Shown here in pieces: positions 1 through 9,557 of a stretch of DNA of 64,000 bases. This DNA comes from Peribacillus sp. FSL E2-0218 (GTDB taxonomy: Bacteria > Bacillota > Bacilli > Bacillales > DSM-1321). How positions within the stretch are numbered: position 1 is the first letter of the stretch; each line of letters starts with the position of its first letter. Made by a program: the position numbers and the translations under genes. Location of the stretch: NCBI RefSeq assembly GCF_037992945.1, contig NZ_CP150304.1, positions 4,033,501 to 4,097,500 on the forward strand, written 5' to 3'. The notes beneath the pieces are model-generated. The model was not told where the DNA came from, ran no database searches, and worked only from the letters and a program-made list of their open reading frames with translations.

Positions 1-1
1 C

Positions 2-412
2 AATACTGCATTAGAGTTAAATGAAAATCCCAATATCACCGTGATATTATTGGGAGGTATTATAAAAAAAGGTTCCTTTTCCTTAGAAGGCAGTTTAGGA
101 ATAAATATTCTTAACCAAATTAATATTGATCTGATGTTTACGTCCGCTAATGGATTTACTTTCGAATCAGGATTAACGGATTTCAGTGTATATGAGGTAG
201 AACTGAAAAAAGCCATGGTCAGCGCCTCCAACAAGGTGGTTGCCTTGCTTGATCATACTAAGATCAATAAAAATTCGATTGCCTCATTCGCTTCAATCAA
301 TCAAATAGATACGATAATCACTGACTTTGATATGACAGGAAGTTACACAAAGAAACTCGAAGAACAAAATGTTAAGATCATAATGATATCAACAGACGAA
401 CACGTTAATTAA
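2..412 (+). CDS. DeoR-family transcriptional regulator, C-terminal part (cut by window start)
   Basis: The reading frame is open from the first bases of the window, so only the C-terminal ~136 residues are present. Motifs ILLGG, a DLMFTSANGFT-like segment, KKAMV.AS..VVALLDHTKI and the closing IITDFD segment match the sensor (DeoRC) domain that DeoR-family repressors use to bind a phosphorylated sugar. The N-terminal DNA-binding domain lies outside the window, so the effector and target operon cannot be named. A stem-loop about 170 bp downstream is probably its terminator. The family call is confident; the biological role is not. Confidence 0.8.
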   Translation, partial: NTALELNENPNITVILLGGIIKKGSFSLEGSLGINILNQINIDLMFTSANGFTFESGLTDFSVYEVELKKAMVSASNKVVALLDHTKINKNSIASFASINQIDTIITDFDMTGSYTKKLEEQNVKIIMISTDEHVN

Positions 413-577
413 TCCCTTCCTCCACGGTAATTTTAACCATACAGTTTAACCGCCGGAAGTGAATATACCGTTTTACCAACATACTAAAGCAGCCCGAAAC
501 TCGAACTGATTAGCTATAAGGCTGAAAGTGAGTAATATCGGTGTCATGATGGATGGTTCAATACGTAAAACAAAAGT

Positions 578-613
578 AAAGGCTTTGGAATGGTGGATTC
601 CAAAGCCTTTTTC
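578..613 (+). terminator. Rho-independent terminator after DeoR-type gene
   Basis: A 13-bp perfect stem (578-590 with 598-610, AAAGGCTTTGGAA arm) with a 7-nt loop is followed by TTT. The rest of 413-758 shows no convincing gene. Confidence 0.75.
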
Positions 614-758
614 GATTGATTTACGATCGTTGACTTACATTGCAAAGGAATCTTTCTTTTTCAAAATATCTTTCTTACAATAAATTACTTTATTCAAATC
701 CTCCTTTTTAGTGTTATTCTTGTAGGTAGACCAAATTGTAATTTTTCAGGAGAATCCG

Positions 759-2027
759 ATGAATTTCACTTATATTAATCAACACATTCTAGATAATCTC
801 TTTTATATCCTGGTAAGCATTTTAATTTATTCCACTTTATTAGATCACGGCAAAAGGTTATGTCAGTATGGCAAGGTCCTCATCACTACATGCATGAGCA
901 TTCCGATCCTATTATGTATGAAGTTCCCTATTTATATCGATGAATATTGTGTTCATGACTTCAGGCAAATCCCTTTTATAATCGGGACACTGTATGGCGG
1001 TTGGCCTGTCGGGGCTGTTCTATTGGTCATTCTCTTGACTGGCAGGTTTGTTATGAATGGGTTCAATCTCCTTACTTTAATGGTTTATATCGTTATATTC
1101 GTCATTACTGCTCTATTTTCTTCTAAATTCAATGCGTATAACAGAAAAAGTAAGCTAAATAGCTCGATCTTATTGATTGTATTCCTAGGCATCCTAACAA
1201 GCTTGCTTGCACTCGCTATGTCTGATTCTTTTCGAATAACGGAGGCCTATATCTTTTACTTCATCATTCTTCCTCCTTTCATCATCGGTTTAGCTGTGTA
1301 TATCATGGAAATTTTAAAGGATGCGATTTTAATCCGAACACAAATGGTGCGGCTTGAAAAGATGGAGGTCGTCAGTCAGCTTGCGGCCAGCATTTCTCAT
1401 GAAGTCAGAAACCCTTTAACGGTTGTGAAGGGATTCGTTCAGCTGCTAAAAGCACCCGATCTGACCCAAGATGAAAAAGAGCAATATATCCAGCATGTTG
1501 TTCGGGAGCTTAATAGTGCGGAATCCATCATTAGTGAATACTTGGCATTCGCCAAACCTGCCATTGAAAAGGTCGATTCCATTTCCATCGACCGTGAAAT
1601 AGGCTATGTCATTGAAATGATCAAACCATTAGCAAACATGAATTTAGTTACGATATCCGAACAGCTGGCCCCAGGTGTCACTCGTGGCAATACTCAGCAT
1701 TTCAAGCAATGCTTCCTCAACTTAATCAAGAATGGGATAGAGGCCATGCCGAGCGGCGGGGAACTGCGTATCGTTTCCTATGTAAATGATAACGACATCA
1801 TTATCGAAATAAAGGACGTTGGAATTGGCATGAACAAAGAACAAATACATCGTTTTGGCGAGCCCTATTACAGTTCCAAAGAGAAAGGGACAGGGCTAGG
1901 TTCGATGGTGGCTGTCAAAACGATCCAAACGATGAATGGCACGCTTCATATTAATAGCGCTTCGAATAAAGGAACAACGATCACTGTAGGACTTCCTGTT
2001 TATGATGAAGATACTTCTGCAAAATAA
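759..2027 (+). CDS. Membrane sensor histidine kinase, sporulation-kinase type
   Basis: 422 residues. The first ~195 residues form several hydrophobic segments resembling the 5TM sensor of LytS/KinB-type kinases. No PAS domain is visible. The phospho-acceptor box ISHEVRNP places the histidine at residue 214, in the form typical of Bacillus sporulation kinases (KinA-E group). It is followed by an N box (NLIKNGIEAM), a G1 box (DVGIGM) and a G2 box (GTGLGS). The ATG follows TTCAGGAGAATCCG, a good ribosome binding site. No response regulator is adjacent, as is usual for kinases feeding the Spo0F/Spo0A phosphorelay. The signal sensed is unknown and the phosphorelay role is inferred. Confidence 0.85.
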   Translation: MNFTYINQHILDNLFYILVSILIYSTLLDHGKRLCQYGKVLITTCMSIPILLCMKFPIYIDEYCVHDFRQIPFIIGTLYGGWPVGAVLLVILLTGRFVMNGFNLLTLMVYIVIFVITALFSSKFNAYNRKSKLNSSILLIVFLGILTSLLALAMSDSFRITEAYIFYFIILPPFIIGLAVYIMEILKDAILIRTQMVRLEKMEVVSQLAASISHEVRNPLTVVKGFVQLLKAPDLTQDEKEQYIQHVVRELNSAESIISEYLAFAKPAIEKVDSISIDREIGYVIEMIKPLANMNLVTISEQLAPGVTRGNTQHFKQCFLNLIKNGIEAMPSGGELRIVSYVNDNDIIIEIKDVGIGMNKEQIHRFGEPYYSSKEKGTGLGSMVAVKTIQTMNGTLHINSASNKGTTITVGLPVYDEDTSAK

Positions 2028-2046
2028 GTAAACAATCTTTTCATAT

Positions 2047-2078
2047 AAAAAGTCCGCCGTTCATGGCGGACTTTTTTT
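2047..2078. terminator. Bidirectional terminator between convergent genes
   Basis: AGTCCGCC (2051-2058) pairs with GGCGGACT (2065-2072). An A-run precedes and a T-run follows, so it can end both the kinase gene and the UvrA-like gene on the other strand. Confidence 0.85.
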
Positions 2079-2097
2079 CATTGGATTGCCGTCTTAT

Positions 2098-5000
2098 TTA
2101 TGCTTTCCGTTCAAGGCATGCATGAACCGCCATCATGTCACGTTTGTTCAATTCACGAATCCGGTTGAAAATCGGAATATCGGCAACGGCTTCGGTACGT
2201 TCACCTTCAGCCACGACATCGCTTACCTTCCCTGTCAGCCAGGTTTCCACATCGATATCTTCGACGATCGCTTTACGTCCTTCATCATCGATGCCACTGG
2301 CATGACAGCTCACACAAGGTATCGTTAATTTATGGACGCCGTCATGGAGGCCATCCTCGGAAATGGCTTTCTTCCCATTACAAAACGGGCATTTATGACT
2401 TGCTTTGATTTTATTGATTTGCGTCACGATTTTCTTGTAGCCAAACGCCTCATAAACATAGGTTAGTTTTTTATATTTGCCATTGGTGAAATATTTATCA
2501 ATGATCGTTTCTCTTGTTTCGTTAATATTGGCAAAATCACAGATGGTGATCTGGTTTTTGGTGCTGATGGCTTCGATGCTGCCTGTGATGCCGGCCCAGA
2601 ATGGCAGCGCATTTTGCAGGACCACTTCATAGCCTTGGAAGCTTGCCAGTTCCAGCTCAAGCATTTTCAATGCGGCTTGTGTTTCACGGGAAAGGAATGA
2701 AACATCCTCCGTCCATGCGATATCGCCGCCTACAATCGCTTTTAGTTTTTCCAGCTCTGGCAGCTTCCCTGCTATTTTGATGACTTCATCCATTGGTTGT
2801 TGGATGATTTCACGAATGTCCATGTCGGCAAATTTCAGCTTTTTATGATGGTTCAAGATCGTTCCAAGGCAGATCGGGCAGGTGATATTCTCTTTAGATG
2901 CTTTCATCTGCTCTTTAATGATCGATTTCGAGATGAACATATAACGTCCGATGATGAGATTGAAGCCTTCCCAAGTACGAGAGGCCTTGCCTGCTTTATC
3001 ATAAAAGGACTTTTCCCAATATCCATATAAGAACGTCTGCTTCTCTGCATCCGTCATATCATTATAGCTTTTACTCATGTCGTGACCGAGCTCATTCTTG
3101 ATTTCATCAAACAAAAATTGCAGCTTTGGATATTGATAATATTTCAGTACTTCCATCACGTCTGGATGTAATAAGCCATCCCAGAAAGGTACGTTTTTAT
3201 CTTGAATGACAACATCGATATCAAATTTTTCAATGACACGGCGGCCCGAACAGCTTGGACAATGATTCTCTTTAGAATAAAAATCGAAGCTTCTTGTATC
3301 TTTATTGGTCGGGTGTGACGCGACCAGATGATTGATCATGCCGCCCAATTCAAATAGAAACGTATATTGGCTGTACAAGTGCCGTTCAAGATCGATCGCG
3401 ATCACGGGTGCGATCGTGTCAGATTCGTATTCCCCATAAATTAAACGGGCCATCGACGACAAGCTTTTTAGGATGCCGCCCTTATAGATGTTCTCTGCCC
3501 TTTTGAAATGGTCCAATTGGTTTTCCTGCAAATAATGGATGCCGCTTTTTGACCGGAGTGCAGAGGAGATATGCAGGGGCTCCTCTCGATCTTCGATATT
3601 GTTATGGCGATAGTATTCATCATGGCTGACAACATCAAGATGCCGGACTGGCTCAAGCTGTCTTTTTCCGAAATCCACGATATAATCCGAGCCTTCCAGC
3701 ATATACCGATTATGTTCAATCATGATGATCGAGACCGATTCATCCTCGAGGATGACCCTGATGCTATCGATGAATTGATTTAAAATGTTTTGCGATAACC
3801 CTTTTGAAGGCTCATCAAAAATGAATAGCGTATGCGGGTTCCTTGTTTTCGCGAACAGCTCCGAAACTAAGTGAACACATTGAAATTCGCCAGTCGATAG
3901 CGATTGGGTTTTTCGCTCTAACGTCAAATACCCAAGCCCAAGCTTGATTAATAGGCTCAAGCGCTTATGGGTGATGTCCTCATTTGGCAGTTCTTCGATG
4001 ATATCCTCGATCGAACGCTGAAAGATATCATCAATTTCATCCCTGTATTTGGTGAGCTTCTTCTTGATATCAAGAAACGTCGCAACAGTTGAGCGACTGG
4101 TAATCGATTTATTTCGGTCCTGCCCGACCATGACGAGTTTATCCTTTGGATAGCGCACCTGAAAATCTTTGGCGATACATTCATTGACAAGTGTGGATTT
4201 CCCGCAGCCCGACTCACCCGTAAAGGTAACGAGTCTATTCTTAGGAAGGTGGATTTCTTCCATTTGTATATTTCGGCAAAAAAGATCATGAAATTGGTAG
4301 AATTCATTTGGCGTTGCCTCATTTCGTTCCCAGCTGATCGGCTTGGGACGAGGTGATTCCTCCACAATTTTGCCGCCATATTTCCCGCTGCCGGGTCCAA
4401 AGAACAATTGCTCGTCCGTGCTATCCAACACCGTGTCTGAATGATCAATGAGCCATATTTGATTCTTATCACCTAATGACTTAATCTGTTCCAATATTTT
4501 CAAAAGGGTCTGATGATCCAGCCCTACGGAGATTTCATCAATGATGATCACGGTATTTTCGCTTGTTGCCAGGAATTCAGCCAAGTAAAGCCGGGTTAAT
4601 TCTCCGCCTGACACGGTCCCCATGATCCGGTTCATGCTTAAATAACCAATATTCATATTGATTATATTTTGGAGAATATGCTGTTTGGCTTCACTAATAT
4701 GTAAGATCTCTGAAAGTGAAAGGATCGATTCGATGCTTAACTCGTTGATATCGGAAATAGTATGCGGGCGATCGAATAATTCAATCGTATATTGCTCGAC
4801 TTCTGGATTGTAACGCTTTCCCTCACACTTCGGACATTCGACGTTCTTCGTCGTGCCGCGTCCTTTACAAGCGGTGCACCAGCCTAAAGCATTATTAAAG
4901 GAAAAAACTTCTGGAGAAAGATTGAATTTTTCAGCAAGACAAACACGAATCTCTTTAAACACACCAGTATGGGTGCCAATGGTCGAACGGGGATTGGATG

Positions 5001-5268
5001 AGATGGACGATTTTCCAAGAAAAAGGACCAGCGGCATTTCCTCCATCTTGATGGCGCTGAAATTGGTTTCCATAATATCAGAAAATAAATATTGATATTC
5101 AGACTTCGGCAATAAGGAAACGAGACGCTTCTTCGATTCTTCCCCTATGGCCTGACAAAAGGTCGTTTTCCCTGAACCAGATAACCCGGCAATCCCCAAG
5201 GATTGATCGCCTGGCAATACTGCATCCAGTTCGTTAATATTGTTCGCTATTAATTGGTTTATTTTCAT
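2098..5268 (-). CDS. UvrA-like ABC-type ATPase with atypical domain order
   Basis: 1056 residues. The first half has Walker A GLSGSGKTT near residue 30, the UvrA-type segment SNPRSTIGTHTGVF, a zinc module CTACKGRG...CPKCEGKRYN, signature VSGGE and Walker B VIIIDEISVGLD. The second half has Walker A GESGCGKST, signature LSTGE and Walker B LFIFDEPSKGLS. About 450 further residues carry more CxxC modules (CPSCSG, CPICLG, CPFCNGKK, CVSCHASG). These resemble the zinc/signature parts that in standard UvrA precede the first LSGGE. The features of the first half match the C-terminal half of canonical UvrA, so the protein looks circularly rearranged and partly degenerate. It is probably not the housekeeping excinuclease subunit. 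A DNA-repair, drug-related or defence role cannot be told from sequence. Confidence 0.8.
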   Translation of the reverse strand: MKINQLIANNINELDAVLPGDQSLGIAGLSGSGKTTFCQAIGEESKKRLVSLLPKSEYQYLFSDIMETNFSAIKMEEMPLVLFLGKSSISSNPRSTIGTHTGVFKEIRVCLAEKFNLSPEVFSFNNALGWCTACKGRGTTKNVECPKCEGKRYNPEVEQYTIELFDRPHTISDINELSIESILSLSEILHISEAKQHILQNIINMNIGYLSMNRIMGTVSGGELTRLYLAEFLATSENTVIIIDEISVGLDHQTLLKILEQIKSLGDKNQIWLIDHSDTVLDSTDEQLFFGPGSGKYGGKIVEESPRPKPISWERNEATPNEFYQFHDLFCRNIQMEEIHLPKNRLVTFTGESGCGKSTLVNECIAKDFQVRYPKDKLVMVGQDRNKSITSRSTVATFLDIKKKLTKYRDEIDDIFQRSIEDIIEELPNEDITHKRLSLLIKLGLGYLTLERKTQSLSTGEFQCVHLVSELFAKTRNPHTLFIFDEPSKGLSQNILNQFIDSIRVILEDESVSIIMIEHNRYMLEGSDYIVDFGKRQLEPVRHLDVVSHDEYYRHNNIEDREEPLHISSALRSKSGIHYLQENQLDHFKRAENIYKGGILKSLSSMARLIYGEYESDTIAPVIAIDLERHLYSQYTFLFELGGMINHLVASHPTNKDTRSFDFYSKENHCPSCSGRRVIEKFDIDVVIQDKNVPFWDGLLHPDVMEVLKYYQYPKLQFLFDEIKNELGHDMSKSYNDMTDAEKQTFLYGYWEKSFYDKAGKASRTWEGFNLIIGRYMFISKSIIKEQMKASKENITCPICLGTILNHHKKLKFADMDIREIIQQPMDEVIKIAGKLPELEKLKAIVGGDIAWTEDVSFLSRETQAALKMLELELASFQGYEVVLQNALPFWAGITGSIEAISTKNQITICDFANINETRETIIDKYFTNGKYKKLTYVYEAFGYKKIVTQINKIKASHKCPFCNGKKAISEDGLHDGVHKLTIPCVSCHASGIDDEGRKAIVEDIDVETWLTGKVSDVVAEGERTEAVADIPIFNRIRELNKRDMMAVHACLERKA

Positions 5269-5469
5269 CTGTGGATCCTCTCCATTTATATTTATCCAAT
5301 CTTTAATGTAGCACAGCGCTATCTGTATTTGGTATTTTTTTAAACGGTAACCCTATCCTTATATTCTTTCACATTTCCCAGCCTTGAAAACGTATGAATA
5401 TGGAATAAAATTGGTTTCATTCCGTTTTGTGAGTGGGCCTAGCTACAGCTTTTGTCTCGCATTTCTCCT

Positions 5470-5503
5470 TCAAAAGCCCCTCTCGATTAAAGAGAAGGGC
5501 TTG
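5470..5503 (-). terminator. Terminator downstream of sspL
   Basis: A stem with arms around 5472-5484 and 5492-5502 (AAGCCC core) is read on the minus strand and ends in GGGGCTTTT. Confidence 0.65.
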
Positions 5504-5518
5504 CTTTACTAAATACGA

Positions 5519-5650
5519 TTATTTTGTATTGGACTTTTTTGCCTTATTTTCAAGCTCGCTTTTGGGCTCTGTGGAGAATTCGACATCTTTTCCATGTCCC
5601 TGTGGGTTAACACTTGGTGCGATTCGGCCTCTTCCTGACTTTTTGCTCAT
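5519..5650 (-). CDS. sspL: Small acid-soluble spore protein L
   Basis: 43-residue ORF starting MSKKSGRGRIAPSVNPQG and ending ELENKAKKSNTK. The PQG motif and the (E/D)PK(S/T)ELE..AKKSNTK ending match the minor spore protein SspL of Bacillus, which is about 42 residues. SspL is made in the forespore; its exact function is unknown. The start is supported by GGAGGTGAAGGAA just before the ATG. Its own terminator separates it from the downstream UvrA-like gene. Confidence 0.88.
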   Translation of the reverse strand: MSKKSGRGRIAPSVNPQGHGKDVEFSTEPKSELENKAKKSNTK

Positions 5651-5764
5651 TTCCTTCACCTCCACGATTATTATGTCCGAACCGTTATAAATTAAAAATG
5701 AGATCCCCCCTTTCTGTATGTTAATACGTTCCCCCCATGATAGGAGGAGCTTAAAATGAACCCT

Positions 5765-5797
5765 TAAAAAACCTGCATAGAACTAAGTCTATACAGG
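5765..5797 (-). terminator. Terminator downstream of helD
   Basis: A 10-bp stem with one mismatch (5772-5781 with 5788-5797) and a 6-nt loop is followed on the minus strand by TTTTTT. Confidence 0.75.
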
Positions 5798-5831
5798 CGT
5801 CAAACATCCCTAAAATCAATCAGCTTCTTCG

Positions 5832-8171
5832 TTAATTGGTTGTCGCAAGTAAGCTGTCCGCGCTAGCGTTGAGCAAGAAAGGACTAGGCTCGCCAACCGA
5901 ATATACCTGTAAGTTATGCATGGCCCTCGTACATGCGGTGTAGAACAATCTACGCAGGCTTTCATCACCGTATGTTTGCGCAGATGCATCATAAATGATG
6001 ACAGCATCAAATTCGATGCCCTTGGCCAAATAAGCAGGGATAACGACAACGCCCTGTTCATATTCATTTGTCCCTCTCTGGACGAGTTTCATATCTTTGA
6101 TGGGACTTAGCGCTTTGAATGCAGCGGCACTTTCCGCAGCAGATTTGCATATAATCGCGATCGTATTGTACCTACGACTTTGCCAGTCTTTGACCTTTGA
6201 TACAATATTGTCGTGCAATTCCTCCCGGCTAGACACTTGGGTCAGCAGAGGTTTTTCTCCTTCACGGTCAATTGCCTTAATGAGATGGCCTTCAGGAATT
6301 AGTTCCCGTGTAAATTCGATGATCTGCTTTGTCGATCTGTAGCTTTGTTCCAAGGTGATACTTTCTGTTTTATCCATTCCATATAAACTTGTAAGCGTCT
6401 CGAAATTCACCCTTTCACTGGCATGAGCGAATATCGCCTGATTAAAGTCACCGAGCACGGTCATCCTTGCAGAAGGAAACAACCTTTTCAAAAACTCGAA
6501 TTGAAAGGGGGAATAATCTTGTGCTTCGTCTACAAGCAGATATTTTATCGACGTATTCGTCTGAAATCCTTGAATGAGCTCCTTCAACAGCAAAAAAGGA
6601 GTCGCGTCTTCGTAATAAAGCTTCCCTTCGTCGAGCATTTTTTGCGTGGATAAGCATATTTCCCTTTCGGCAGGTGTGTTACCGCCCTTCCATTGTTCGT
6701 TCCTTATTTGTTCGTCAAAAAGTTGCTTGTATATTGCTTTAATATTGATGAATTGAAGAGCTTTTATCCGTTTGCGCAACTTCTTCAATTTCTTGCGGAC
6801 GATCATCCGCGCGAGCAATTCATTCTCTTGCTCATAATCATCAAAGGAATCCTCAGTATCGCCGCGTTTTTTTTGTATTTGGCTGTATACCTTTTGATAG
6901 TCTTCTTTGCTAAGATACTCGATTTCCTCTTCAACCCAGGGTTTTTTCAGCTCAAGCTTTTCCGTTTCATCAAGCAGCTCGCCTAACCACTCTTTCAGCT
7001 TATCGATCTTATTATGAAAACTTAGTGTGGTGTCTGTGTTATAAAATCTTTCTGTGATTTGTTTGGCGGAGACAAGCGTTTTCCCGCGGAACTTTACACC
7101 TCTAAAGATCATTCCAGATCGTTCCAGTGATTGTCTGTATGTTTTGATGATCTCAAAGAAACGAAGTGATGCCTTGAATTGAATACTCGCTGTCCTGGTA
7201 CTATAGGAAGGAGCATCCGCTTCCGTCAATAAAAACTCCAATTGCTCATAAGGATCTTCAACTTGAAACGAGTCGGCCAGACGATGGTCCAAGTATTCCT
7301 GGAATGTTACTTGCTGCATATTTTCTTCGCCAAGTTCCGGTAACACATTGGATACGTAGTTATTAAACATGGAGTTAGGAGAGAATAGAATGATTTGATC
7401 GGCCTTTAATTTATCTCGATTCTTATAAAGCAAGTAAGCGATCCTTTGGAGGGCAGCCGATGTCTTACCGCTCCCAGCGGCCCCTTGAACAATGAGCAGG
7501 CGTCCGCGATCGTTCCGGATGATTTTATTTTGCTCCCGTTGAATGGTGGAGACGATACTGTGCATATGCTTATCCCTTCCCTTGCCCAGCACCTGCTGCA
7601 GGATCTCATCTCCAATGGTGAGACTCGTATCGAACATGGATTCGACAACGCCACCCTTGATGATATATTGCCACTTTTTCTCCAGCATCCCCTTAATCAC
7701 GCCTCCGGGAGTAGAGTATTCCATCGGACCGGGAGGATAGTCATAATAAACACTCGAAATCGGGGCTCTCCAGTCGTAAATGATGAAGTTTTCTCCTGAT
7801 GGATCTGTAAGGGTCGAGGTCCCTATATAAATATGCTCCGTAAGCGAAGACCCCTCTTCCGTGACATCTATCCGTCCGAAATAGGGAGCTTCCTTCATGC
7901 GGCGCAATGTCGATAGTCTCTTTGAGGTATATCTATGTTCACCTTCGCTTACTGACAAGGCTTGAGCCTGTTGCCTTAAGCCGATGATGGTCTCGAGGTA
8001 GTCATCGAATGTATCCACATTCACCTTGAGATCATCCCAAAAGTGTTTACGGATATTCACAACTTCTTTTTTGCGTTGTGAGGTCTCTCCTTCTATTTTG
8101 CCGATTTGTTGATTAATTGTTTCGAGCACCTCATCCAAACGCTCCTGCTCCTGCCGAATTTCATTGTTCAT
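5832..8171 (-). CDS. helD: HelD-type RNA polymerase-recycling helicase
   Basis: 779 residues, close to B. subtilis HelD (774). The N-terminal ~110 residues are charged and coiled-coil-like (EIRQEQERLDEVLETINQQI), as in the arm that enters the RNA polymerase secondary channel. UvrD/Rep-type helicase motifs follow: Walker A GAAGSGKTS, motif II LLVDEAQDYSPFQ, motif III LGDFNQAIF, motif IV EQSYRST and a late GVVVIPAYLAKGIEFDAVII segment. Known HelD proteins release stalled RNA polymerase using ATP. The start chosen is the ATG at 8171, eight bases after AAGGAG. An in-frame GTG at 8180 sits too close to the Shine-Dalgarno sequence. Confidence 0.9.
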   Translation of the reverse strand: MNNEIRQEQERLDEVLETINQQIGKIEGETSQRKKEVVNIRKHFWDDLKVNVDTFDDYLETIIGLRQQAQALSVSEGEHRYTSKRLSTLRRMKEAPYFGRIDVTEEGSSLTEHIYIGTSTLTDPSGENFIIYDWRAPISSVYYDYPPGPMEYSTPGGVIKGMLEKKWQYIIKGGVVESMFDTSLTIGDEILQQVLGKGRDKHMHSIVSTIQREQNKIIRNDRGRLLIVQGAAGSGKTSAALQRIAYLLYKNRDKLKADQIILFSPNSMFNNYVSNVLPELGEENMQQVTFQEYLDHRLADSFQVEDPYEQLEFLLTEADAPSYSTRTASIQFKASLRFFEIIKTYRQSLERSGMIFRGVKFRGKTLVSAKQITERFYNTDTTLSFHNKIDKLKEWLGELLDETEKLELKKPWVEEEIEYLSKEDYQKVYSQIQKKRGDTEDSFDDYEQENELLARMIVRKKLKKLRKRIKALQFINIKAIYKQLFDEQIRNEQWKGGNTPAEREICLSTQKMLDEGKLYYEDATPFLLLKELIQGFQTNTSIKYLLVDEAQDYSPFQFEFLKRLFPSARMTVLGDFNQAIFAHASERVNFETLTSLYGMDKTESITLEQSYRSTKQIIEFTRELIPEGHLIKAIDREGEKPLLTQVSSREELHDNIVSKVKDWQSRRYNTIAIICKSAAESAAAFKALSPIKDMKLVQRGTNEYEQGVVVIPAYLAKGIEFDAVIIYDASAQTYGDESLRRLFYTACTRAMHNLQVYSVGEPSPFLLNASADSLLATTN

Positions 8172-8204
8172 ATCAGACACTCCTTCGAAAAATAAAAATA
8201 GGGG

Positions 8205-8233
8205 TTGACTAGAGGTGAGCTTTACCTTATACT
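8205..8233 (+). promoter_or_regulatory. Strong sigma-A promoter with no gene downstream
   Basis: TTGACT (8205-8210), a 17-bp spacer and TATACT (8228-8233). It points away from helD into a region without an ORF, ending at the terminator at 8374-8407. Confidence 0.65.
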
Positions 8234-8239
8234 TAAAGT

Positions 8240-8407
8240 AAGGGGTAAACTGTTTATATATTTATCATAAATGTGTTTCTATACTAACTTATCATAATCG
8301 AACATTTATATCAATGTATATTTCCGATCAGTTGCCTAAATTAATCATCTTTTACATTCAAATCTAAAGTCAGTAACCAGTTGAGCCTCGCTTGACTGGT
8401 TATTTTT
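8240..8407 (+). ncRNA. Candidate small RNA divergent from helD
   Basis: A near-consensus sigma-A promoter and an intrinsic terminator (8374-8407: TAACCAGT pairs with ACTGGTTA, then TTTTT) bracket about 168 nt. The only ATGs inside give peptides of 8 and 17 residues without a ribosome binding site. This is inferred from promoter plus terminator only; no known RNA family is recognised. The 8408-8520 stretch to its right shows no gene. Confidence 0.4.
8374..8407 (+). terminator. Terminator of the candidate small RNA
   Basis: An 8-bp perfect stem (8374-8381 with 8395-8402) is followed by TTTTT. There is no T-run on the other strand, so it terminates plus-strand transcription. Confidence 0.65.
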
Positions 8408-8519
8408 ATGTCTGCTGAGCTTTGGAAACCTCGCCGTTTCGCTTCCCGCTACTTTCATGGTTGCTGCGACACCGCATCACGATTTGCTTCGGAACATGCC
8501 GAAGCAAACATCCGCGGAC

Positions 8520-8551
8520 TAAAAATGGATAGCCCTAAAAAAGGCTATCCA
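8520..8551 (-). terminator. Terminator downstream of the 2-hydroxyacid dehydrogenase
   Basis: GGATAGCC (8527-8534) pairs with GGCTATCC (8543-8550). On the minus strand the stem is followed by ATTTTT. Confidence 0.8.
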
Positions 8552-8579
8552 GCTTCATTCATAAACGCCAGCTAACAAC

Positions 8580-9557
8580 TCACTTTACCTGTACACCCGT
8601 TTTGATCAAGGAAGGAGGAATTTTCCCACTTACCCCAGATACAAGATTGGTTGCGGCCAGCATCGCCATTTTCAATCGGGTTTCGGATGTTGCGGAACCG
8701 ATATGCGGCAAGGTAACGACATTCTTCATCGACAGCAACGGATTGTCTTCCTGGACAGGCTCCTGTACAAAAACATCCAGTCCTGCCGCGCGAATTACAC
8801 CTGTTTTGAGCGCAGTGACCAAGGCATCCTCATCGACCGTTTTCCCTCTTGAGCAATTGATGAAAATGGCGCTCTTTTTCATCAGCTTGAATTCTTGTTC
8901 ACCCATCAATTTTTCGGTTTGGGGAGTAAGTGGTGTCATCAAGCAGACAAAGTCAGACTCCCTTAACAATTCTTCCATCGTACAGTATGTAGCCCCAAAC
9001 TTTTGCTCCGCTTCCTCATTTCTAGATCTGTTGTGGTATAAGATATCCATATCGAAGCCAAAACGAGCCCTTTTTGTAACGGCAGATCCTATTCCGCCCA
9101 TACCGATTATGCCTAATACCTTATGGTGCACATCCACTCCAAACCATGTTTCGCCCATTGAGGATGTCCATTCCCCTGACTTAACCAATAGATCGAGCTC
9201 AGGCATTCTTCTCGCTGCAGATAACATCAAGCCGATAATCGTATCGGCGACGGTTTCATTTAAGACCTCAGGCGTGTTCGTCGCCATAATTCCACGTTTA
9301 GACAGCTCCGTTACATCAAGATTGTCGTAGCCGACCGACGAATTACAGACAATTTTCAATTCCGGTGCCTGGTCCAGTAAGTGCTTATCCACTTTTAATC
9401 CAGACCCTAATATCCCTTGTGCTTTCTTCAACTCTTGCAGAAATTCAGGATAATTTTCCGAATCAAGATTCTCGAAATATACGACTTTACATGTATTTTG
9501 GATATAATCCAACACTTGTTGATCCACCTTCTTGTAAATGATTACTCTCGGCTTCAT
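8580..9557 (-). CDS. D-isomer-specific 2-hydroxyacid dehydrogenase (glyoxylate/2-ketogluconate reductase type)
   Basis: 325 residues from MKPRVIIYKK. It has the NAD(P)-binding GMGGIGSAVTKRA glycine motif, the second signature region (FVCLMTPLTPQTEKLM), the third (KKSAIFINCSRGKTVDEDALV) and the catalytic Arg/Glu/His set ending LPHIGSAT. The family reduces 2-ketoacids such as glyoxylate, hydroxypyruvate or 2-ketogluconate in the cytoplasm. The start at 9557 was chosen because GCGAGGGA precedes it; the 51 residues upstream in frame look non-coding. The exact substrate cannot be assigned. It is a single-gene unit with its own terminator. Confidence 0.88.
   Translation of the reverse strand: MKPRVIIYKKVDQQVLDYIQNTCKVVYFENLDSENYPEFLQELKKAQGILGSGLKVDKHLLDQAPELKIVCNSSVGYDNLDVTELSKRGIMATNTPEVLNETVADTIIGLMLSAARRMPELDLLVKSGEWTSSMGETWFGVDVHHKVLGIIGMGGIGSAVTKRARFGFDMDILYHNRSRNEEAEQKFGATYCTMEELLRESDFVCLMTPLTPQTEKLMGEQEFKLMKKSAIFINCSRGKTVDEDALVTALKTGVIRAAGLDVFVQEPVQEDNPLLSMKNVVTLPHIGSATSETRLKMAMLAATNLVSGVSGKIPPSLIKTGVQVK

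Noticed and set aside
8602..9330. 242-residue plus-strand ORF opposite the 2-hydroxyacid dehydrogenase
   Set aside because: Antisense shadow; the minus strand carries all expected catalytic motifs.
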